A DNA stretch of 64,000 nucleotides, taken from the NCBI GenBank assembly GCA_942492935.1, contig OW818654.1, forward strand, positions 806,001 through 870,000, written 5' to 3'. Origin of the DNA: JANJUO01 sp942492935 (GTDB taxonomy: Bacteria; Bacteroidota; Ignavibacteria; Kapaibacteriales; UBA2268). Under the pieces are notes generated by a model. The model did not search any database. It was not told the DNA's origin and worked only from the letters and a program-made list of their open reading frames with translations. The position numbers and the translations under genes are program-made. Below, one piece after another: positions 18,275 to 27,703 of the stretch; position 1 is the first letter of the stretch; each line of letters begins with the position of its first letter.

Positions 18275-19033
18275 TTAATTTTCCGCAATACGATTAAAAA
18301 AGTTATAGACACTTTTATTTGAATGGTATTTCATTTCGTCAATATTCCCAGATGCAATGATACCTTTTTTTGATTTTTCTAACATTATTATCTTATGAGA
18401 TATGGAAAGAATACTGTCTAAATCATGTGTTACGATTACCATAGTTGTTCCAAGTCCCAAATTTAATTCCTTTATTAGTTCGTCTAATTCAGCTGAAGTC
18501 AACGGATCCAAACCAGATGATGGCTCATCAAGAAATAAAATGTCAGGGTCTAACGCCATTGCTCTTGCAATCCCCGCCCTTTTTTTCATGCCACCACTTA
18601 TTTCAGCAGGATAAAACTTTTGAAAGCCACTTAGTCCTACTGTAGAAAGTTTCAAATCAATAATTGAATTAATTGCCTCTTTGCTAAGATTTGAATTTTT
18701 TTCCAGTACCAGAGCAATATTTTCTTCCAAGGTCATAGAATTTAATAAACCACCAGACTGAAATAAAACTCCAAACTTATTTAAAATTGCTTTCCTGCTT
18801 TTCTTATCAAAAGTTGTAAGTTCATTCCCATCTATATGGATAGTTCCATCATAAGGGTTTTCTAAACCAATTAATTGCCGAAGTAAAGTACTTTTGCCAC
18901 AACCACTTCCACCAACAATAACAAAGATTTCACCTTTATTAATTGAAAAACTTACATTTTCAAGAATAGTTCTTTCATCATACTTGACAGTAAGATTTTC
19001 AACTTTAATTATAGGCAAATCTTTATTCATCAT
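18275..19033 (-). CDS. MlaF/Ttg2A-type ABC transporter ATP-binding protein
   Basis: 252-aa ATPase with Walker A GGSGCGKST (41-49), the signature SGGMKKRAGIARA and Walker B ILFLDEPSSGLDP. LFQSGGLLNSMTLEENI after the Q-loop and the SGGM signature are hallmarks of the Mla/Mce phospholipid-transport ATPases. The usual MlaE permease and MlaD (MCE) partners are not adjacent; the gene heads a cluster with bshB1 instead. It either works with a permease encoded elsewhere or has another role. There are two tandem ATG codons at the start; no strong ribosome binding site. The stop abuts the bshB1 start. Confidence 0.88.
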   Translation of the reverse strand: MMNKDLPIIKVENLTVKYDERTILENVSFSINKGEIFVIVGGSGCGKSTLLRQLIGLENPYDGTIHIDGNELTTFDKKSRKAILNKFGVLFQSGGLLNSMTLEENIALVLEKNSNLSKEAINSIIDLKLSTVGLSGFQKFYPAEISGGMKKRAGIARAMALDPDILFLDEPSSGLDPLTSAELDELIKELNLGLGTTMVIVTHDLDSILSISHKIIMLEKSKKGIIASGNIDEMKYHSNKSVYNFFNRIAEN

Positions 19034-19271
19034 AATGCAAAATTAACAAAAATAATAACAACAAAAAAGATAGAAAAATAAATTTTTAAATATTTGGTAA
19101 CAACTCTTGCAGCATCAAATTAAACTATATAATGAATTTGATAAATAAAATCAAAAATGCAATGTTATTTGAATTCGAATAGGTAGATACAGATTTAGCT
19201 TATATTTTATTTCAGTTTATTCTTGAATAATTTAAAAAAGAGTGTTGAAAAAATAATATTGAATTGCTCTT

Positions 19272-19616
19272 GGGGCTGTCTCAAATGGTGTCTTACTGAA
19301 GTGCGTAACAAATATATTTAAAAAATATGCTAAATGACACCATAAAAAAATTGTAGTCATTGGTAGATTGTTTCTGATCCCTCAAAGTAGAATTAATTCA
19401 AATCCCCCTTTCCCCCTTTATTAAAGGGGGATTAAGGAGGATTTCCTTAATCCGAAATTAATTGGAACTGCCTCAAAAGTCGTCATACTGATGCAAGGAA
19501 AAAAGATGTCATTGGTAACTTGTTTCAGAATCTATTTCGTACTAAGTTGTTGATATATATATTTCTCACAGCACTCAAAATGAAAACAACTAAAAAAGAC
19601 CTTTTGAAACAGCCCC
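19272..19616. mobile_element. MITE, copy 1 (345 bp)
   Basis: It starts ggggctgtctcaaatggt and ends accttttgaaacagcccc, which form terminal inverted repeats. It contains a central inverted repeat, atccccctt...aagggggat, and two gtcattggta segments. No open frame. Copy 2 at 26364-26715 is alike throughout by eye. The ends resemble those of IS1182-type elements, but no such transposase is in the window, so it is non-autonomous here. No target duplication was recognised. The rest of the 656-base gap (19034-19271, 19617-19689) is AT-rich with nothing recognised. Confidence 0.85.
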
Positions 19617-19689
19617 AATGATAATTTAATTTATAATTGAGCAACAGACTGTTAAGTAAATTCAGAATTAGTTGGAACAATTTTACTGC

Positions 19690-21828
19690 TTAATTATCAG
19701 TAATTTTATGGATTGGAAGTGTAAACCAAAATGTACTTCCTTTGCCAACCTCGCTTTCTACCCAAATTTTACCTTTATGAATTTCAACGAATTCTTTACA
19801 AAGAATTAATCCAAGACCAGTGCCAGTTTCATTGTTTGTTCCTTTAGTAGAAATATTTTCATCAATTTTAAATAATTTTGAAATTCTTTCTTGATTCATA
19901 CCAATACCACTATCTTTTATGAAAATATTAATACTTGCTTTATCTTCATTTAAAATAGAACCAATTTCAATTTTCCCACCTTCGGGTGTAAATTTAATTG
20001 CATTTGATGTAAGGTTTCTGATAACTGTTGTAATTAAATTTACATCTGCGAATAACCAATAATTAGCTATTGAATTAATCAATGTTATTGATTTGTTTTT
20101 GGCAGCTAAGCTAAGTAAATCCACACAATTATTTGCAACCATTTTAATATCAAATTCAATAGGGTTAAACTGAATAGCACCTTTTTGAGTTTTAGACCAT
20201 TCGAGCAGGTTATTAAGTAAAGAGTAAATATTTTCTGATGAGTTTTGAAGCATTTGCAAAAATTCTAATTTCTCAAACTCAGTAAATTGATTATTTGATT
20301 CATATAGTAATTTCGTTACTTCTCTGAAATTTCCGAGTGGATTTTTTAAATCATGTGCAATGATTGAGAAGAATTTATCTTTTGTGGCGTTTAATTCTTT
20401 TAATTTTGCTTCACTTTCCAATAATTCAGCTTCTGCTTTTTTCCTTTCAGTAATATCTTTGCAGATTCCTTCATGATAAATAACATTTCCATTATTATCT
20501 TTTATGTATCTGGCATTATCTTCTAACCAAACAATGCTACCATCTTTTCTTTTCAATCTGTAAGTTTCGATTAAATTGATGAACTCATGATTGTATATTA
20601 TTTCATCTCTTTCTGTTTCATGAACATACAATTCTGTTGGTATATGTACTTTTTTTAACTCTTCTAAACTATCATATCCAAGAATATTAATATATGCAGG
20701 ATTAGCATCTAAAAAGTATCCATCAGGAGTGGATTGATAAAAACCATTGGGCATTGTATTTATTAATTCACGGTATCTTTCTTCGCTTTCACGAAGAGTT
20801 GCTTCTGATGTTTTACGTTCATTAATATCCATGTGTGTGCCAATCATTCTTTTAGGTTTGCCATCTTCTGAATATTCGGTTACCTTTCCTGTTGACCGAA
20901 ACCACATCCATTCATCTGATTTTATTTTGCGTCTATATTCCATTGATGAAATTTCGCCAGTTTTCATTGCAAAATCAAATGCTTTCTTTACTTCCGGTAG
21001 GTCATCTTTGTGAATACTTTCTAACCAATCATGAAAATTTGATTGAAATTCTAAGTTACTGTCGCCAGATTGGATTGCAAAATTTGAACTACCTTCAATT
21101 TTTCCAGATAAAATATCTAAATCAAACCAACCTTGTTTAGAAACAGATAAAGCCATCTGTAGCCGTTCTGAATTTTCAATCTTTTTTCGATGACTTTCTT
21201 CAATTTCAATATTCTTAATTTTTAATTCTTCATTAATAATTTGAACCTTATCATTTTCTGACTCGTAACTGTTAGTGAAAATTGAGATTATATAATATAG
21301 CAAAAACAAATAAAGTATTCCACTAATTAGTATATCATAAAACCGTTGATTTAAACTTTCATAAGCTAATACTGAATTGGGAAAAATAAATTGCACAATT
21401 ACACTAAAACTAAACATTAACAAATATGAAATAAATACCCAAATCCTCATTTTGGGGTTTGCAATAAAGTATATTGCGATAAAAAATACCATCATTAATG
21501 TTTTGACATTTCCATCATAACCACCATTAGTAAACCATCCAAATGTTAATAAAACTATCGAACTAAAAAACAATGGATTAACTATCAATTTCTTTTTTGG
21601 AAAATTTCTGGCTGTAAAATAAAATATTGAGAGAAATAGAATTCCAATTGAAACTGCAATACTTGATAATATTGATATATCTAACATAATATTTGTTGTT
21701 AAACCGCCAAGCAAAACAACTATCGAGCTGAAACTCAACAACAAATAAATTTTTCTTTTAAGCGGTAATTCTCCATCAGTTCCATAAATGAAACCTTCAA
21801 TTTTATTTATTATAGTATCAAAATTCAA
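19690..21828 (-). CDS. Membrane-bound PAS-domain sensor histidine kinase
   Basis: 712 aa. Six or so transmembrane helices (~30-195) lead to a coiled linker, two PAS/PAC domains (~225-345 and ~350-465; IGTHMDINERKTSE, EGICKDITERKKAE), a HisKA domain with phospho-acceptor H492 (FSIIAHDLKNPLGN) and a HATPase with N-box NLTSNAIKFTPEGG, G1 DSGIGM and G2 GTGLGLILCKEF. The start is TTG, well supported by GGAGAG six to seven bases upstream; the next in-frame ATG is ~47 residues in and would cut the first helix. No response regulator is adjacent. The kinase core closely resembles that of the kinase at 45143-46930. Signal unknown. Confidence 0.92.
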   Translation of the reverse strand: MNFDTIINKIEGFIYGTDGELPLKRKIYLLLSFSSIVVLLGGLTTNIMLDISILSSIAVSIGILFLSIFYFTARNFPKKKLIVNPLFFSSIVLLTFGWFTNGGYDGNVKTLMMVFFIAIYFIANPKMRIWVFISYLLMFSFSVIVQFIFPNSVLAYESLNQRFYDILISGILYLFLLYYIISIFTNSYESENDKVQIINEELKIKNIEIEESHRKKIENSERLQMALSVSKQGWFDLDILSGKIEGSSNFAIQSGDSNLEFQSNFHDWLESIHKDDLPEVKKAFDFAMKTGEISSMEYRRKIKSDEWMWFRSTGKVTEYSEDGKPKRMIGTHMDINERKTSEATLRESEERYRELINTMPNGFYQSTPDGYFLDANPAYINILGYDSLEELKKVHIPTELYVHETERDEIIYNHEFINLIETYRLKRKDGSIVWLEDNARYIKDNNGNVIYHEGICKDITERKKAEAELLESEAKLKELNATKDKFFSIIAHDLKNPLGNFREVTKLLYESNNQFTEFEKLEFLQMLQNSSENIYSLLNNLLEWSKTQKGAIQFNPIEFDIKMVANNCVDLLSLAAKNKSITLINSIANYWLFADVNLITTVIRNLTSNAIKFTPEGGKIEIGSILNEDKASINIFIKDSGIGMNQERISKLFKIDENISTKGTNNETGTGLGLILCKEFVEIHKGKIWVESEVGKGSTFWFTLPIHKITDN

Positions 21829-22032
21829 AATTTCTCTCCAAAAAACATGGAAAATTTATTTTCTATTAATAAATCAAAATAAAAGAATTAATATAAACCA
21901 ATACTTTGCAAAATTAATTATTTATTTTATAAAAAAAAATAATATTTTAACTTTTTGATACTATTTACAATTTAAATCGAAATTGGAATTTATAAAGTAA
22001 TTTTACAAAGTTACTAATTTCGACTAATTATA

Positions 22033-23037
22033 TTATTTTATTGGAAAATAAATGTGAGTTTCTATCTTATCGGGTGGTGTATTTGTTGGGTCACTCACAT
22101 AAACTTCCCAAGAATACCAACTAAATTCCTTTTTGTTTTTAGAAACATAATCATCTATTTTTTGATATGCAGCAGTTGCACCATTATATGGTCCAAAATA
22201 GACAGCTCTAATAGCTTTACCAGCATAAGTCAAACCTGATTTAATTCTACCAGTTGTTTTTACATCATTTCTTTCAACTGGAATTGCGGCTTGGAATTTC
22301 CATAAATTATTTTCATAAGCAAGTGTAACTGCAAAAGGAGAACCTGTTTCTTTGATTGCATTAATATTAATGAAATCAATTAATTCGGAATATGCTTTCC
22401 CTAATTTTTCACTTATTAATGTTGGATTATTTTCAACGGATTCTTCAATATAAAAATATTTATGAGCTTTGACTTCTACTTCCGTTAATGTAACATTTGG
22501 TTCTGTGGGCATCGCTTCAATATACTTCTTAAAGTTGGATAAACCTTGATTGAATTGGTCTTCTAATTGACCCATCATCAAATAACCTAAAATTCTATTT
22601 AGCCCAAAACCATATTCACCTTTATTTATCCAAGTAACTTCTGTATTTGAGCCAACTTCTTTAAAGTAAAATTCAATATCAGATTGGTTTTCAAAAGGAG
22701 ATGTAAATACTAATTTTGCTACAAGAGAAGTGAAATTTTCTTTTTTAATAAGCTCTTGATAACCAACACCAACTGTATCTCCTTCCCATAACATTTTTGA
22801 ACCGATTTCACCCATTGTTCCTTCATAAGAATACTTGGCATCAATATCATATTTGTACCACACACTCCAATCAATCCAAGTGGAAAAATCAGCAATTTTA
22901 TTAAATGTCATATAATATGGTTTGTTGACTACTATTTTAGTTTTTACATAATAGTCATTTGGTAGAATGATTATAGCAATCAAAGCAATAATGATTACAG
23001 AAAAAAATGCTATACCAATAATTTTAATCGCTTTCAC
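22033..23037 (-). CDS. SRPBCC-GyrI-like two-domain protein with membrane anchor
   Basis: 334 aa. An N-terminal hydrophobic helix (IIGIAFFSVIIIALIAIIIL) is followed by a START/SRPBCC (polyketide cyclase-like) domain (~30-175; FSTWIDWSVWYKYD, YQELIKKEN, EVTWINKGEYGFG) and a C-terminal GyrI-like/AraC-effector-binding domain (~180-334; AHKYFYIEESV, AIRAVYFGPYNGATAAYQKI, WEVYVSDPTNTPPDKIETHIYFPI). Both folds bind small hydrophobic ligands; the fusion is common in Bacteroidota. The start is GTG at 23037 with GAGG six bases upstream. It lies 49 bases before the TMTC-like gene's stop end on the same strand. Ligand unknown. Confidence 0.85.
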   Translation of the reverse strand: MKAIKIIGIAFFSVIIIALIAIIILPNDYYVKTKIVVNKPYYMTFNKIADFSTWIDWSVWYKYDIDAKYSYEGTMGEIGSKMLWEGDTVGVGYQELIKKENFTSLVAKLVFTSPFENQSDIEFYFKEVGSNTEVTWINKGEYGFGLNRILGYLMMGQLEDQFNQGLSNFKKYIEAMPTEPNVTLTEVEVKAHKYFYIEESVENNPTLISEKLGKAYSELIDFININAIKETGSPFAVTLAYENNLWKFQAAIPVERNDVKTTGRIKSGLTYAGKAIRAVYFGPYNGATAAYQKIDDYVSKNKKEFSWYSWEVYVSDPTNTPPDKIETHIYFPIK

Positions 23038-23086
23038 AATAACCTCGAAATATTTTAAAACAATTTCTATTTCTATTTTTTCAATT

Positions 23087-24964
23087 TCATTTCTTTAATT
23101 TATTGAATTTCTCAATACTTTTGGGAGATAAATTAGCTCCACCTTTTTTAATTATATCGTAATAGTAATTAGCTTTTTCGTAATTTTCTTCAATTTCTAT
23201 ATAATAATCGCATAATTTCAAGTATGAATCTAAGTATTTTGGATTAATTAATAGGCAATATTCAAATGCTTTTACAGCTTTTGGATAGCTTCTTTCATTC
23301 ATTAATTTTTCACCTGCTGACAAAAAATACCCGAAAAGCTCTTTTTGATAAAGATTTTTTGATGCGAATTTCTTTATAAGTGAATCAGTTTTAGAATAAT
23401 CACCCATCATAAATAACGCTGTTACCATATTCAATTCAAATTCTTCATTATCGGAATAATTATCTTTTGCAAGATTCCAAATCTGATATGCGGATTTATA
23501 ATCCTCAATTTTGAAATACAATGAACCTAACGCCTTATAAACTTCTCTATACTTGGAGTCGAGTGATAGGGCTATGTTTAGATATTTTATTGCAGAATCA
23601 TTTTGTTTGTTGTTGAAGAAAAATATACCGAAATTATAAGGATATTTTGCATATTTTGGGCGAAGTTCCATTGCTTTTCTAATAGATTGCTCTTCTTTTT
23701 CAATTTGATTTGTTTCCCTGTATCTACGAGATAATGCAAAATGAAATAATGGCTTCTCTGCATTATCTTTCACCGCTGATTCATAAAATGTGATGGAATC
23801 TTTATAATTTCTACTTTCAATTATTGTTGTTACTGCAAGAACTATTATTATTCCAGCTACAATCAAACTGTTATTCTTATTCAATAAATCAATATCTTTG
23901 GGCAATAATTCTATTAAAATTATAATTAAACCAATAACAGGCAGATAAGCTCTACATTCTACATATTCATTCCAATCATTGACATTCAAAATGTTGATGA
24001 GTAATGTTGGAACAATCGGCAATAAAAACCACAAAGCACCAAACAATATTCTTGAATAATTCAAATCTCTTTTTTGGGAAATTACTAATACTGATGCAGA
24101 AATTAGACCGATGATAATTATCCCTGAAACTGTATTAAAAGTATTGTAAGTTGCAAGTACTGATTTATCAATAGGTAAGAAAAATTTTGCCACATATTCG
24201 GGAATTACTCGCAAATTAAATAAAAAAATGTCTATTCCCATTTTATTTATATTCTCTCCCAAATTTGCATTGGAGCGGAAAATAAACCATAGAAATAATG
24301 CTAATACTGCTGCAATCACACTATAAATGATAATTTGATTGTTTATTTTCTTATTTTTTACAATTACCAAATAAAAAAACATAACTGGTATAAAAAACAA
24401 TCCGCTTTCTTTTGATAATATTGATAACAATAAAAATAGTCCAAATAAAAGCAAATCTTGAATTTTCAATTTCTTTGAGAAATTTATTAGAAAAATGAAA
24501 GAAAGAACTGAAAATAAGCCCATTATAGTGTCATTTCTTCCAACTATCCAAGCCACAGCATTAACATTAATTGGATGAACAACAAAAATAAGTGTTGCTA
24601 TTAAGGCAATTTTCTTTTCAATTTCCAATTTTATAAATAAGTTAAACAAAAATATTGAAAATAATGTATGATATATTATGTTTGATAAATGATAAATCCA
24701 AAGATTTTGACCTGCAATTTGTGCATCAATTAAAAAAGAAATATTAATCATCGGTCTGTAGTAATCTGTTCCGATATAACCTTTGAAAAATTCAGTCATT
24801 AAATTGGTTATTTTGCTAATTCTATCAAAATGAGTTAAAATAATATCGTGGTCATCACAATATGTTAAATCAAAACCGATAGTTTGGGCATATACTGCAA
24901 AACTGATTAATGAAATCAGCCAATATTTATATTTATCAATGTTTTCTAAACTTATTTTATACAT
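23087..24964 (-). CDS. TMTC-like multi-pass membrane protein with TPR domain
   Basis: 625 aa. A GT-C type N-terminal half has about ten helices. The conserved acidic loop YCDDHD (~35-40) follows helix 1, then YYRPMINISFLIDAQIAGQN, YHLSNIIYH and VVHPINVNAVAWIVGRND, matching the pattern of TMTC/DUF1736 proteins (protein O-mannosyltransferases in animals). The C-terminal half (from ~390) holds about six TPR repeats (FHFALSRRYRETNQIEKEEQ, NFGIFFFNNKQNDSAIKYLN, YKALGSLYFKIEDYKSAYQI). Likely a lipid-linked sugar-dependent glycosyltransferase at the inner membrane; activity is inferred. The start at 24964 avoids the overlap with hemW that a longer frame (25087) would cause. Confidence 0.82.
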   Translation of the reverse strand: MYKISLENIDKYKYWLISLISFAVYAQTIGFDLTYCDDHDIILTHFDRISKITNLMTEFFKGYIGTDYYRPMINISFLIDAQIAGQNLWIYHLSNIIYHTLFSIFLFNLFIKLEIEKKIALIATLIFVVHPINVNAVAWIVGRNDTIMGLFSVLSFIFLINFSKKLKIQDLLLFGLFLLLSILSKESGLFFIPVMFFYLVIVKNKKINNQIIIYSVIAAVLALFLWFIFRSNANLGENINKMGIDIFLFNLRVIPEYVAKFFLPIDKSVLATYNTFNTVSGIIIIGLISASVLVISQKRDLNYSRILFGALWFLLPIVPTLLINILNVNDWNEYVECRAYLPVIGLIIILIELLPKDIDLLNKNNSLIVAGIIIVLAVTTIIESRNYKDSITFYESAVKDNAEKPLFHFALSRRYRETNQIEKEEQSIRKAMELRPKYAKYPYNFGIFFFNNKQNDSAIKYLNIALSLDSKYREVYKALGSLYFKIEDYKSAYQIWNLAKDNYSDNEEFELNMVTALFMMGDYSKTDSLIKKFASKNLYQKELFGYFLSAGEKLMNERSYPKAVKAFEYCLLINPKYLDSYLKLCDYYIEIEENYEKANYYYDIIKKGGANLSPKSIEKFNKLKK

Positions 24965-25049
24965 TTTTCTAAAAATTAAAAAAAACATTAACAAAAATAG
25001 AAATTTTTTTTGGATTTTTGTATAATTATAAATTAATTGAAACAAAATT

Positions 25050-26222
25050 ATGAAATACGGTTTATATATCCATTTTCCATTTTGCATTCACAAATGCTTT
25101 TATTGTGATTTCTATTCAATTGAAAATACTAAATTAATTGATGATTTTGTAGCAATTTTAGTTAAAGAAATTGAATTGCGAGCTACACATTATGAGAATA
25201 AGAATTTTGAAATTGATACAATTTTTTTTGGGGGCGGTACTCCTTCTTTGCTGAACCCAAATAATTTGGAAGAAATTTTAGATAAAATCAATAAATATTT
25301 TATTATTGACAGAAATGCTGAAATCACACTCGAATGTAATCCCGGAACTGTTGATGTAGAGTATCTTTCCGAATATTATAAAATGGGAATTAATAGAATC
25401 AGTTTCGGTGTACAATCTTTTGTAGATAGTGAATTAAAATTTTTAGAAAGAATTCATTCTTCAGATGAAGTTGTGATTGCATATAACAAGGCACGTCAAA
25501 TTGGATTTGATAATATTAGTTTGGATTTAATTTTTTCATTACCCAATCAGGAAATTGATAATTGGAAATTTTCATTAAATAAAGCTATTGAATTGAATCC
25601 CAATCATATTTCTGCATATAGCTTGATTTACGAACCCGGAACACCTTTATTTGCAAGTTTCCAAAAAGGGAAAATTAAAAAAAATACTGATGATAGAGAT
25701 GTTGAATTTTATGAAATTACAACAGATGTGCTTAGTAATGCAAATTTCGAACAATACGAAGTATCAAACTATGCAAAAGATGGAAAATATTGCCGTCATA
25801 ATCTCAAATATTGGAATTGTAATGAATATTTTGCTTTTGGACCTTCTGCAGTTGGGGTAATTGATGGTTTTAGATTTAAAAATTTCAGTAATCTAAATAA
25901 ATATAATACAAGATTAAAACAAAATAAATTGCCCGTTGAATCAACAGAAGTAATGACAGAAAATGTAAAAATATTCGAAAGAATTTTTCTTACACTTAGA
26001 GCAATTGGCTTAAATACTATTGAATTTAATAAAGAATTCAATATTGATATTTTTGAAATTGCAAAGCGTGAAATAGAATTACTCATTAATAATAAATTTA
26101 TTTTCCGTAATGGTGATATTCTGAGATTGACATCTCAAGGGTATTTTATTGGTGATGATATTACACTAATGTTGATTGACGCTATTGAAAAAAACAGCGA
26201 CTTTGATTTTAATAATCATTAA
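25050..26222 (+). CDS. hemW: Radical SAM heme chaperone HemW
   Basis: 390-aa radical SAM protein. The 4Fe-4S cluster cysteines are C12, C16 and C19 (FCIHKCFYCDF). Other family blocks are FFGGGTPSLL, LECNPGTVD, GINRISFGVQSF, SLDLIFSLPNQ and YSLIYEPGTPL. The HNxxYW motif (H250-W255, RHNLKYWN) marks HemW, which binds and delivers heme, rather than the oxygen-independent coproporphyrinogen oxidase HemN. Length and start are usual. It is divergent from the TMTC-like gene with 85 bases between. Confidence 0.95.
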   Translation: MKYGLYIHFPFCIHKCFYCDFYSIENTKLIDDFVAILVKEIELRATHYENKNFEIDTIFFGGGTPSLLNPNNLEEILDKINKYFIIDRNAEITLECNPGTVDVEYLSEYYKMGINRISFGVQSFVDSELKFLERIHSSDEVVIAYNKARQIGFDNISLDLIFSLPNQEIDNWKFSLNKAIELNPNHISAYSLIYEPGTPLFASFQKGKIKKNTDDRDVEFYEITTDVLSNANFEQYEVSNYAKDGKYCRHNLKYWNCNEYFAFGPSAVGVIDGFRFKNFSNLNKYNTRLKQNKLPVESTEVMTENVKIFERIFLTLRAIGLNTIEFNKEFNIDIFEIAKREIELLINNKFIFRNGDILRLTSQGYFIGDDITLMLIDAIEKNSDFDFNNH

Positions 26223-26363
26223 TTTTTCAAGAATTCGAATAAATATTTCACTTGATTTTTATCGGAAATTGAAAACTTCTATCATTTATCAAGATAAAAT
26301 TTCTTGTAGCTTTTCAGAAAATTTTCAAATAATTTATTTAATGAATTTTAAAAAAAAATCTAT

Positions 26364-26715
26364 GGGGCTGTCTCAAAAGGTATCATTCTGAAGTGCGGAA
26401 CAAAAATATTTAAAAAATATGCAAAATGACACAATAAAAAAGAATTGTAGTCATTGGTAGATTGTATCAGAACCCTCAATGTAGAATTAATTCAAATCCC
26501 CCTTTCCCCCTTTATTAAAGGGGGATTAAGGAGGATTTCTTTCATCCGAATTTAATTGGAACTGCCTCAAAAGTCGTCATACTTATCCAAGGAAAAAAGT
26601 TGTCATTGGTAACTTGTTTCAGAATCCAGTTCGCACTAAGTTGTTTATATATATAAATTATTCACAATCTTCAAAAATGAAAATAACCATAAAAGACCTT
26701 TTGAGATAGCTAAAT
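26364..26715. mobile_element. MITE, copy 2 (about 352 bp)
   Basis: It starts ggggctgtctcaaaaggt and ends accttttgagatagc. The right terminal repeat has decayed at the outermost bases. It matches copy 1 (19272-19616) in the same orientation, including the cccccttt/aaaggggg inverted repeat and aattggaactgcctcaaaag. No open frame. It lies 140 bases after hemW. The remaining gap to 26961 includes a degenerate copy of the 'tttgcacgtgaa' repeat near 26825-26870. Confidence 0.85.
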
Positions 26716-26961
26716 GCTTTTTTTATAAATGAACAAAAATTACAATTTATTTATAAACAGCTCTTATCAAACAGTCCACTTTAAGTTAAGAGGTAATCAC
26801 TTCAAGTTTAGCAATTAACCCAAGTTATATGTAATTTGTACGTGAATTTTTCATTTAAGGACAGAGTAGTTACAAAATTGAATATTAATTCACAAATTAA
26901 ATTTTCCAATTATAGTAGATTTTTCATATATTTGATTCTTTTTAAAATTCGGGAATTTAAA

Positions 26962-27699
26962 ATGTTGAAAATTCTTAAACTTTGCACATATATAATTTCA
27001 ATAGTATTGATTTTAAATTCTGTTAATTTATCAGCACAATTCAAAACAAATACTGAAAAATTTAATTTTTACAAAGACAAATTCAAAGTTACTTGTGCAA
27101 ATGAAAAAATTACAGATAATAAAGGAAATGGTTTTGAAGAATTATATGGCACACGCAATATGAGAACAATTTTATATGGTGTTGCATATCGTGGTGGAGC
27201 AAATAATTTTTATCATAATTCAAATAAAAGAGATAATCACAATCCATTGCCTGAAGATGGTTTATTGCATTTATTAGAAAATGGTTTCTCAAAAGCTGTT
27301 TATCTCTATGCCACAAATTTTGCTGAATCTAAAAATTTATTCGTAAGCAAAGACAATCAAGATACACTTTTGTATTTGCAAAATTCTGGTAATAGCAGAC
27401 CTCACTTAAAGAAAATTATGCTTCAAGTTCTTGATGTAATCAATAATCCTGAATTAGGTCCAATTTACTTGCATTGTTGGAATGGCTGGCATCAATCAGG
27501 ATATATTTCAGCTGCAATTTTAATGCAATTTTGTGATATTTCAAATGAAGAAGCATATCAATATTGGATAGACAACACTGATAATGTAAATAAAGGATAT
27601 GAAAATGTGAAAGGTATGGTAAGAAACTTCAAAAAATTTGACGATATTAAAATTGATGACAAAATTAAAAAGGAAATCTGTCCTTGCTTAAAGAAATAA
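26962..27699 (+). CDS. Exported phosphatase-fold (PTP/DSP-like) protein with degenerate active site
   Basis: 245-aa exported protein; a signal peptide (MLKILKLCTYIISIVLILNS, cleavage near LSAQ) suggests the periplasm or beyond. A conserved block, YRGGANNFYHNSNKRDNHNP, is followed by the cysteine-phosphatase loop IYLHCWNGWHQSGYISAAIL. C172 stands in the place of the catalytic cysteine of HCx5R, but the essential Arg is Gln178. It may bind phosphate or inositol-phosphate-like ligands without normal turnover, or use altered chemistry; the fold call is from the loop and context only. The ATG at 26962 has ggga upstream and starts the signal peptide; a longer frame from 26836 runs into repeat DNA. 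Convergent with the GT10 gene, 4 bases apart. Confidence 0.65.
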   Translation: MLKILKLCTYIISIVLILNSVNLSAQFKTNTEKFNFYKDKFKVTCANEKITDNKGNGFEELYGTRNMRTILYGVAYRGGANNFYHNSNKRDNHNPLPEDGLLHLLENGFSKAVYLYATNFAESKNLFVSKDNQDTLLYLQNSGNSRPHLKKIMLQVLDVINNPELGPIYLHCWNGWHQSGYISAAILMQFCDISNEEAYQYWIDNTDNVNKGYENVKGMVRNFKKFDDIKIDDKIKKEICPCLKK

Positions 27700-27703
27700 A
27701 AAA

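Noticed and set aside
26176..26391. Short plus-strand frame after hemW
   Set aside because: Overlaps the hemW end in another frame and ends inside the MITE; no ribosome binding site or recognisable protein.
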